From positions 2,976,001 through 3,040,000 of the forward strand of contig NC_092679.1 in NCBI RefSeq assembly GCF_964355755.1: a stretch of 64,000 bases of DNA, read 5' to 3'. The position numbers and the translations under genes are program-made. Of the stretch, positions 1 through 10,100 are shown piece by piece. The stretch is from Antedon mediterranea (taxonomy: Eukaryota; Echinodermata; Crinoidea; Comatulida; Antedonidae). Position 1 is the stretch's first letter, and each line of letters begins with the position of its first letter. Under the pieces are notes generated by a model. That model ran no database searches, had not been told where the DNA came from, and saw only the letters and a program-made list of their open reading frames with translations.

Positions 1-297
1 GTTTTGTCAACCTAGATTGATTGTGTAGACATAGCTTTAGGCTCTTATTTGTCAATGGAAGAACAACAATTAAAAGTCCTTATTTATTTTTTGGTTTAGA
101 GGTCCTTGGGGGTTAGACAAGATTAGTTTCAACAACTCATTATTAATACTTAGTATTTTTACTAATAATACCAAAAATGTTTTTTAATACCGATTATCTT
201 TATATTATCTACGATTGTCTTTCTTTCCTTTTAAATATCTTAACAATAATCTTATTAATCACACTATTTTACACATTAAAACTTGTTGGTTTTCTTT
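1..297 (-). other. PRDX5 3' UTR and downstream flank
   Basis: AT-rich sequence downstream of the PRDX5 stop codon with no open frame I can support. On the minus strand a canonical AATAAA hexamer (TTTATT on the plus strand, 83-88) lies about 210 bases past the stop and is a reasonable poly(A) signal. The true cleavage site cannot be read from the sequence. Confidence 0.5.
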
Positions 298-2391
298 CTA
301 AATTTGATCGACGATGTTAGCAGCTAGCGTGCATGTCAGTCCTGTACCGTCGGGTTCTACATTAATCTTCTTTACCACGCCATCTTCAATAACCATTGCA
401 TATCTGAAACATGTCAAATTATACTCTTTTAGTATTTAACTTTAGTATAACCTCATTAAAACTCTAGTATTTTCAACTCTTAAGCTCCTTTCCCACAACA
501 AGAGTGCTTGTATAGATGCCTGCATTGGCTCAGGGGAGGAGAGGTTAATTGTTCAAATGTTTATTGTAAATAATGGATTTCAATTCAATGTAAAAACTCC
601 AGATTGTTGGACCTCCACTTAAGTTCTGTCTACACTATCAAACTTTGTGTGAAAAAAAAATGTGATGTGCATATATATTGACTTGATGATGTCATATCAC
701 TACCATATTTGGGCACATCAAACTAGTTTGATAGTGTAGACAGAGCTTTAAACCTAAGTTGGGATATGCATCACAGTTAAAGTGACTAGTAAAATGTGCA
801 ACCCCCTTAATTTTATCATGTGATCTCCCCTTATATTATTTACATATCTGGTATCTCTAGGTATAGTTACAGTACCACCATTCACAAACAACATTACTAT
901 ATTACAACAATAACATGAATTTGCATAAAACATAAATTATGTGATCTTTAATCATAAATAGTAAGGTTTATTAGTATAAATATTGGTATTGTTCGTACCT
1001 CTTTGATCGCAGGTTTCCTAAAATGGCAGTAGCGTCCAGTCCCAAGTCAACGGCCTGTAATAAAATAATAACATCGTATATTTTTAGTTTATTTCTCCTG
1101 TATTGATACTCTTTATTTACACATTGAAAAAAAAAAGAATTTTGACAAACCTTAGTAAATTCTGCACATGTATCTGCTAGCATACGAATCTGAAAAAGAC
1201 AAGAAAATTAACATAATTATACAGGTGTAAATATACACCATTGATCGTGGCTTTAAACCTGATATACAGATAGACATATAGATATCACATGTTGAATAGC
1301 AACTCTTCTCCAACATGGCGGCTCTCAATCATATAGGATAGGGAATGTTTTTAGTGTTCTTTTAAAACGTGTAATAAGCGTACCTCTCCAGCTTTGTGGG
1401 CATCTCCCCACGCTGACATCACAAAGGCATCGTTGACAGAGATACAAGCAACAATGTCAATGTTCTTGCTTTTGATCTTGGCAAAGTCCTGCACATACCC
1501 TGGTAGATGAGTCTAAAAAAGAAACGTTTTATTCAATTCAATATTTTATTTCGGAATCCCTAGTCTAGAATCAAATATCATAATTAAATGAAAGGCTTGT
1601 TCTAACCAAAAAATGAATACGATTGTACAGCATTTGTAGAGTTACCTCTCTAGATAGCTTACCTTTGAACAGCCAGGGGTGAAAGCCCCAGGCACGGCAA
1701 ACAGCACTCCCTTCTTGCCTTTAAAAAGGTCCGCCATATTGACCTTTTGACCTGGATTGCCTTCATGAACTTCCACACTGGGAATTTTGTCACCAACCTA
1801 TAAAAAGGGATTTACATTTATTTAATAAGATATTAACTATATTGCCATGTGTGCACAAAACACGATTCAAAATAAATATAATATGTGTGTGTACCTTTCT
1901 TTCCTTTCTTTTTGTTTAGAAAGTCAAAGAATTAAAAATTAAAAAAAAAAGAATAGGCTAGGCCCTAGGGCCTATAGTATTACTATTAGTAGGCCCTCAA
2001 TTCAACAGTGCCACACATGCACAGTAACCAGCGCGCCTAGCCTAATAAGTGGCCTACTGATGATAGAGCTAGGGCCTAGGCTTAGGCTAGCCTAGTCTCT
2101 AATAAATAGATACCGTTGGTTAGGCTAGCGTATGCCCTACTACTCTAGATAGACTAGAGGCTAGCCTAGGCTAGGGCCGCTAGTTAGGCCACTAGGCTAG
2201 CCTAACTAGCCGCCTGCCTTGAGACTAGCCTACTAGAGAGAGGTCCATTTTAAAAATGAAATGCAATAATTTACCTGTATCGGCATGTTATTTGCGGTAG
2301 ATAGAGTAAATGCACGTAAAGAAAGACGACTAATATATACTTTTGAAATGTTTTTCAGTAAGTTTGAACCGAGGCTATTTATACATGCCAT
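298..2391 (-). CDS. PRDX5: Peroxiredoxin-5, mitochondrial (complete, 6 exons)
   Basis: Atypical 2-Cys peroxiredoxin that reduces hydrogen peroxide, alkyl hydroperoxides and peroxynitrite, recycled by thioredoxin. Coding exons in transcript order: 2391-2275, 1797-1663, 1512-1384, 1189-1151, 1054-999, 403-298. All junctions are GT-AG and in phase, giving 193 residues (human 214). Residues 1-34 are rich in Ser, Arg and Leu with few acids and look like a mitochondrial presequence; a second Met at about 35 (MPIQVGDKIPSVEV) could start a cytosolic form, as known in the family. The peroxidatic cysteine is Cys82 in PGAFTPGCSK, Cys107 sits in VACISVNDAF, and the resolving cysteine is Cys183 in EPDGTGLTCTLA. 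The C terminus is DQI rather than the SQL peroxisomal signal of the human protein. It is head to head with EIF5. Family identity is essentially certain; the start is supported by the presequence and by phase. Confidence 0.96.
621..749. mobile_element. TIR family A MITE, copy 1 (PRDX5 intron 5)
   Basis: Non-autonomous DNA element with inverted ends of consensus AAGCTCTGTCTACACTATC, here slightly mutated at the left end (AAGTTCTG), and an internal run containing ATATCACTACCATATTTGGG. It is one of about twenty copies in the window; intact copies are flanked by TA, suggesting a TA target duplication. No coding capacity. Confidence 0.85.
1941..2262. repeat. CTAG/GGCC-rich low-complexity tract (PRDX5 intron 1)
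   Basis: Irregular reiteration of TAGGCC, CTAGGC and CTAGCC words in the first intron, ending about a dozen bases before the exon 1 splice donor. No fixed period and no open frame. Similar tracts occupy the first introns of TTC27 and NEMF. Confidence 0.75.
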
Positions 2392-3276
2392 CAAACACGG
2401 ATGATTTCGCACCTTTTTTTAATCGGCGGCTCGCTCTCAGATCTTTTTTACAATTTCTCGTTACAGCGCATGCGTAATCCTAAAAACTTTTTAATATACT
2501 GTTGTTAAGCTTTCAGCCATGCTTCAATATTATAAGTACGTACCTGCATATTGGACACACGTGCCGTAAAACTGCAAATCATTCAACCGCATTATATAAT
2601 TCCCGGAAAAAAATTGTGGATAGTCGAAACAAAAGCCGCATAATTGCTTGACCGTGTAATTTTATTACAATTATTTCTTAAGTGCAAATGACCTGTCTAA
2701 TAATCCTGATGATGAATACTTAAAATGTATTTATAACTATGACGTATTCTACTTGGTTCATTCCCGATGCTGTTTCGCTTTTTGTAATTACTTGTTGTAT
2801 ATTGAATGTATATGTATAGTTTTATGTGTATATTGAATAAATCAATTAAAAAAATAAATTTGTTTTTTTTTATTCATTTACTCTCTTGCTTCGTGCGTGC
2901 ACCATAGTCACGTTGCGCGCGCAAAAAACGCGAGAAAGATAAAAATTGGAATAGCGCCACCAATTTGTTTAACTCTCGATCTCCAATTTCGCAATCACGA
3001 ATTGTTTGCCAGAAATAATTTAGGTTTGTATTAAATAAATATTGGACTATTATGATATAATATAAGAGTATTACTTTATTTCGGTATTTTATCTTTGCAG
3101 ATAAATATTTGAATTGTATAATTTATTACAAATTTATATTTAATTATTTGAATACTTTCAACGTTATCTTAATTAAGTCTGGCAACCATCTGACAAATCC
3201 ATATGGATTTCCAGAATTTCGACTAAGATTATTCTTGCAATTCGTGAGCGTGACTGTTGTGCGACATTTTGTTGAG
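2392..3276. promoter_or_regulatory. Divergent PRDX5/EIF5 promoter region
   Basis: The spacer between the PRDX5 start codon and the first likely EIF5 non-coding exon. The two genes are head to head, so this segment must hold both promoters. It has more CpG than its surroundings (for example around 2420-2480 and 2890-2940) and no TATA box I can assign with confidence. Exact start sites cannot be read from sequence alone. Confidence 0.55.
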
Positions 3277-4167
3277 GTAAGTTGATTGAAATTACGTGGC
3301 AATTTCGGTATAAAATTGCTACTTAAATATGATCTCAGTTATGTAAATATAACAATTAACTAGTATAGCATTACTCAATTGATTTACTTAATTATATCGT
3401 TTTGTATTTTGATTTTTACAGGACATTTATCTACGAAACCGTTTTTGTAGCTTCTACAGTGTTCGTGTGCCACTGTAACGGCGCCACACCACACAAATTG
3501 ACTTCCGTTCCTCTTTTGCATAGGAACGACCATTATTCTCGTTCGAGACAACTTGAATTGAATTTTTTTATGTCTTTGTTGGGATATCACGGTAAGATTA
3601 ACTAGGCCTAATACTCATTTTGTATTTTTAGACCCTTTCCTAATTTGTAGGCTTATTATTTATTAAAATATAAATAAGACATTTATTTTTAAAATATTTA
3701 TTTTGTTTAAATAATATTATATTATATAATAATATTAATAATAATATTATTTCTATCTCGTGCACTGCATGATGCAGACCGCCGTGAAAACCTCCTCTTG
3801 TAAATAAGTAAAAGATGTATTAATACCATCCATATGGTGACAAAAAATACTTGTGTAAAAATCTTACGTAGATGTTTGTTTAAATACGAAGACGTATAGT
3901 AGTATTAGGAGATCCCAGTATGAAACCTGTAATAAGTATAGCAACTATAATAGACGTTGTTTTTATGAGCCATGATTTTATTTCTACAGAGCCATTGGTT
4001 ATACGAGCCAAGACAAGACCGCCTGCAAATTCTATAAAGCAGACGACGCCACTAGAAACTTGTATGTCCAGCTCAAAGTGTGCCAATCTACATCATCAAC
4101 TGCATTTACATCAACAAACAAGACATAATATATTTAAAAATAAACACGTCGGTGATTCGTCGAGAAG
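3200..4167 (+). other. Probable EIF5 5' UTR exons and introns
   Basis: A non-coding exon ending in TTGAG with donor GTAAGT at 3277, and a second candidate non-coding exon 3422-3591 bounded by a TTTTTACAG acceptor and a GGTAAGAT donor. The exon with the start codon probably has its acceptor between 4020 and 4090 (TATGTCCAG is one candidate). These are splice-signal inferences; the starts of the first and third exons are not determined, and short upstream ATGs are present. Confidence 0.45.
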
Positions 4168-7100
4168 ATGTCTCTCAACGTCAATCGTAACATCACCGAT
4201 CAATTCTACCGTTACAAAATGCCCCCCATCATAGCCAAGGTAAGGTTTTGGTCCGAATCTCTAATTGATCACCAAGAAAATAATATTATTAATTAATAAT
4301 GGGATAAACAAATAGAATACTGAATAAAAACATTGAAACTTCTAATAATAATTGTATTATTCTACTTACTAATGATGATAATTTATCGTCCAATTCTAAA
4401 ACTTGCCTTTTTTTTGTTTAATTGAGAAATTAAAGATGATTAAAAATTGTAATTTTTTCTTGCGTTACTTCAATAACTGAATCGTCATTCATTCGCTCAT
4501 GACAAATTCATGATGAAATATGCGTTAAATAATTGATTGAATGCTAATTCAGTAGCTATGATATTTTCAAATGCCACTATAGCTGCGACTTTTACAGAAA
4601 TAAATAATTTAGTTTTCCATATGATTTTTTCAGCTGGTCCCCAACCATTAAAAGGATAGAGATAATACATTATGATATATTTTGTACTATAATTATTATA
4701 TAATACTTTTTCAATTGAAATAACCCTTACATTAAATATATAACAGTTTTTAACTCTATTAATATATTGATTATTTTTAATATTATGGTACAATACTAAA
4801 AAATGATGTACTTAATTATTCTATTTATTTTTTTAAATAATTATAAATTTGGTTTCTTTTCCCTTCTAGGTTGAAGGCAAAGGCAATGGAATCAAAACAG
4901 TAATCGTGAATATGGCGGATGTAGCCAAAGCCCTTAATCGACCTCCGACATGTAAGTTAGCGAGAAAGTTGATGGTCCTATTTTAGGGTCTTTTAATTGT
5001 TTATTGGTTATCCGCACTTGGCGGATAACCCCTTGTTATTGTCAGGATCTTTTTTTTTTTTTTTTTATTTTTTTTCTTTTTTTTCTTTTTTCTTCTTTCT
5101 TTCCCAGAATTTTGTTGCGCGTGTATCTCTAAATCTTCTTAACATAACATTGTATAACTTTATCAGAAGATTGACCTCTTACTGAAGATGTCGTAATAAG
5201 GTTTTCGGTCCCGTCCGAGTTGCGCAGCGTAAGTTACGCGTGATTTTATGAATTTCAATTATTGATCATAGATTAAAAACCAAAAGTCATTTTGTATTGA
5301 AACTTGATGAAAATTTAAGTCATATTAAGCGCAAACTTTCTATGAATTAAAAATGGCAGGTTGTGCAGTAAGTTACGCGCGCACGCGCGTTTAAAATTTC
5401 AAAATGTGAAAAATCAACTTCTAATCAACTTTCTACGCGTTTCATGTCATTTTGAGCATTTCAAAAATTCCTACACGTGCGCAATTTTTTTACGCGCGCG
5501 TGCGCACGTAACGCAAAAACATCATTTTTTGGCTTGAATTTTGTTTTTCCTGTCTTTTTTTAGTAGATTTACCAACTTTCAAACAATTTTGACTAAAAAT
5601 CACGTCATACGAGCACGTAGAATTGAAAAATTTGCGCGCGTTTTTGATGAAAAAGTTAAAAAATTCGTGAAAATTATGCCTTTTTAAAAAAAGTCATAGA
5701 TTGTAAACTACGTGGTGAACTTTTTTAAAATTACATATTCTGGAAGTTGATTAGTTGTAGATTTCGAATCATGCATCGATATGGCGAAGCGGACATTGTG
5801 ACGTCATCGTTTGGCCACTCAAATATGAAATATAGGATTTTTGTCTCTTTCGTCATAGCTCGTCACATTTAATAGAGCGCATCTCCCCTTATCCGTATTC
5901 CATTGCCCTCTATTTTTTATATTGTCTAGGTCAATCAATTATCTTTCGCATGATTCACCATTTTTAACATTTTTATGACGTCATCTTGTTCAAAAGCGTC
6001 AATAACTTTGGTCCCTTATTTTCACCTATTCTGAACTGTACGTAGTACATATACAGTATATAGTACATACTGTATATACTCAAACGTGACACAAAATAGA
6101 GAGCGCACTAACATTTTTTCAATGTCATTAATCGTTTTTTTTTTGCGCGCAATATTCTAACGTATGAAGTGCACGTGCCTTTTGCGCTGCGGATAACCTA
6201 ACTCGTCCGTAGTGACGAGTTCAAATCTAGTCTTTTTTTTCTATTTTCTTCTTTCTTTCCACGAATTTTGTTGCTAGTGTATCTCTAAATCTTCTTAACA
6301 TAACATTGTATAACTTTATCAGAAGATTGATCTCTATCTGAAGATGTCGTAATAAGGTTTTCGGTCACGTCCGAGTTGCGCAGCGTACGTTACGCACGAT
6401 TTTATGAATTTCAATTATTGATCATAGAATAAAAACTAAAAGTCGTTTTGTATTGAAACTTGGTGAACATTTAAGTCATATAATGCGCAAACTTTCTATG
6501 GATTAAAAATGGCAAGTTTCACAAAAACTTACGCGCGCACGCGCGTTTAAAATTTCAAAATGCGAAAAATCAATATCTAATCAACTTTCTACGCGTTTCA
6601 TGTCATTTTGAGCATTTCAAAAATTCCCACGCGTGCGCAATTTTTTTACGCGCACGTGCGCACGTAGCGCAAAAACATCATTTTTTTGCTTGATTTTTGT
6701 TTTTCCTGTCTTTTTTAGAAAATTTACCAACTTTCAAACAATTTTGACTTAAAATCACGTCATACGAGCACGTAGAATTAAACAATTTACGCGCATTTTT
6801 GATGAAAAAGTTCAAAAATTTGTCAAAATTATGCCTTTTTTTAAACAGTCATAGATTCTAAACTACGTGGTGAACTTTTTTATAATTACATATTCTGGTA
6901 ATAGATGAGTTGCAGATATTAAATCATGCATCAATATGGCTAACCGGACATTGTGACGTCATCGTATGGCCACTCGAATATAAAATATAGGATTTTTGTC
7001 TCTTTCCTTGTAGCTTGTCACATTTAATATAGCGCATCTCCACTTATTTGTATTCCATTTCCCCCCATTTTTTTATGTTGTCTAGGTCTATCAATTATCT

Positions 7101-10100
7101 TTCGCACGATTCACCATTTCAAAATTGTGATGACGTCATCATGTTCAAAAGCGTCAATAACTTTGGTCACTTATTTTCACCTATTCTGCACTGTATGTAG
7201 TACGTATACAGTATATAGTGTATACCGTATATACTCAGACGTGACGAAAAATAGAGAGCACACTGAAATTGTTTTCAATGACTTAATCGTTTTTCTGCGC
7301 GCAATATGTATGACGTGCACGTGGCCTTTGCGCTGCGGATAACCTAACTCGTCCGTAGTGACGAGTTCAAATCTAGTTTTTTTTTTGGTTATCCGCACTT
7401 GGCGGATAACCCCTTGTTATTGTCAGGATCTTTTTTTTTTCTATGTTCTTCTTTCTTTCCCAGAATTTTGTTGCTAGTGTATCTCTAAATCTTCTCAACA
7501 TAACATTGTATAACTTTAGCAGAAGATTGACCTCTATCTGAAGATGTCGTAATAAGGTTTTCGGTCACGTCCGAGTTGCGCAGCGTAAGTTACGCGCGAT
7601 TTTATGAATTTCAATGATTGATTATATATTGAAAACTAAAAGTCATTTTTTATTGAAACTTGGTGAAAATTTAAGTCATATCAAGCGCAAACTTTCTATG
7701 GATTAAAAATGGCATGTTTCACAAAAAGTTACGCGCGCACGCGCGTTTAAAATTTCAAAATGCGAAAAATCAATTTCTAATCAACTTTCTACGCGTTTCA
7801 TGTCATTTTGAGCATTTGAAAAATTCCCACGCTTGCGCAATTTTTTTACGCGCGCGTGCGCACGAAGGGCAAAAACATCTTTTTTTTGCTTGATTTTTGT
7901 TTTTTCAGCCTTTTCTAGTACATTTATAAATCTTCAATCAATTTCGACTTAAAATCACGTCATACGAGCACGTAGAATTAAACAATTTGAGCGCATTTTT
8001 TATGAAAAAGTTCAAAAATTTTTAAAAATTAAGCCTTTTTTTAAACAGTCATAAATTCTAAAATCCGTGGTGAACTTTTTTTAAATTACATATTCTGGAA
8101 GTAGATGAGTTGTCTTTCTCGAATCATGCATTGATATGGCTAAATGGACATTGTGACGTCATCGTATGGCCACCCGAATATAAAATATAGGATTTTTTTC
8201 TCTTCCGTCATAGCTCGTCACATTTAATAGAGCGCATATCTACTTATCCGTGTTCCATTTCACTCAATTTTTTTATTTTATCTAGGTCAATCAATTATCT
8301 TTCGCATGGTTAACAATTTTTAAGATTGTTATGACGTCATCATTTGCAAAAGCGTCAATAACTTTGGTCACTTATTTTCACCTATTCTGCACTGTATGTA
8401 GTACGTATACAGTATATAGTGTATACCGTATATACTTAGACGTGACACAAAATAGAGGGCACACTAACATTTTTTCAATGGCATAATCGTTTTTCTGCAC
8501 GCAATATTCTAACTTATGTGTCATGCGCGTGGCTTTTGCGCTGCGGATAACCTAACTCGTCCGTAGTGACGAGTTCAAATCTAGTTAAGGTTAGGCTGGT
8601 TACAAAATGCAGGTTGAATGGTGCTGTACAGTATGCTATATCTAGTAGCTTGCATGCTAGGCTGCCTATAATATGTAATTGTCCTTGTGGTAACCCTGGT
8701 TAGTAACCGTAATTGTGACGGAGATCAAAGGAAAAAGACCTAGAGATAGACCAACCAAGAAATGAAGGAATAGCATACGAAATGACATTATCAAGCTAGA
8801 AGTACTGTTACTAGCAGAAGCAGGAAGGATGGCTAGAATGACCTTGTCGGAGGTCATGAAACAGATGGCCAGCCACAGTGAAATTTCCACTCATGCTGAT
8901 TAGAGCTAAAGTTAAATTATTGAATTTAAAGAAAATTTTAATTAAATGGTAACTTTTATTTTCCCAGACACTACCAAATTCTTTGGTTGCGAGTTGGGAG
9001 CTCAGACCCAGGTAGATTCAAAACATGACCGTTACATTGTGAACGGATCGCATGCAGCTGCTAAACTGCAGCTAATGCTGGATTCATTCATCAAGAAATT
9101 TGTGCTTTGTACAGAATGCGACAATCCTGAAACAAACCTGGTAAAAACATTTCTTTTTTCTCTTGTGGCCTTGTAAAAACTTGTTTCTCTTGTGGCCTGA
9201 TAGAAATTGTATATTCTTAAAAAAATTATAAATTTTTTCATATTGCCAAGGAGAATAAGTGAGTTTATTCACTGTTCTTCCTCAGTCGCAATCCTGTTTC
9301 CTAAGACAACACCTGCACTCCAGATGTTCTACAAAAAAGGCGTATAAAGACCAATTTACGAGCAGAAAGCAGCATAGCTTGTTCCGCATATAATCTGTGT
9401 TTATGGTAAATGGTCATAAGCAATAGCATAGATGCTATATTACTGTTGCCGCTCGTCTGTGTAAATTGGCCTTTAAAAGAAGAAAAACACTGTCCTTGCT
9501 TTGTAAAGTTGATATTTATAAACAATCATTTCTTTATCCTTTTGTTTTTCTTGTGGTATTATAGATCATTAAAAAAGAGCGTATTGGTAAGGTCTGTAAG
9601 GCTTGTGGTCATCGAGCTCCAGTGGACATGAGACACAAAGTGACCACCTACATGACTAAACATCCCCCTGAGGAGTCGAACACGCCAAAGAAGGATAAAG
9701 AGAAAGCTAATAAGGGCAAGAAACAATCAAATGGTGTCGCTGAGCAAGATTCTGAGATTGTAGCTCCTGAACGAGTATGTAGTTCTTTCATTTTGTAAAA
9801 ATAAAATAAAAAAATTGTAAATATACGCATCCAAGAGCGAGTAATTTTGGCAATTACAGGTTAGATAAACTATTTAATATTTTATCATGCTCATTTGAAG
9901 CTTAGGGAGTTGCAACCCTGGCTCTAGGTCAGGGTTAAACCCTGGATCTTAGGATAGGAAGGCAAGCAAATTAACCACCAAGCTACAGCTCCACTATTTA
10001 TATTGTTTTATAAGGGTTTTTAGTGATAAACATAAGCCAGAAATGGCCACATTTTCACCCTTGTTAATAAGGTATAGTGCACATTTCTTTTCATTCAATA

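Noticed and set aside
3920-4234. 104-codon frame overlapping the EIF5 start
   Set aside because: It runs in another frame through the first coding exon of EIF5 and across its splice donor, with no similarity I recognise.
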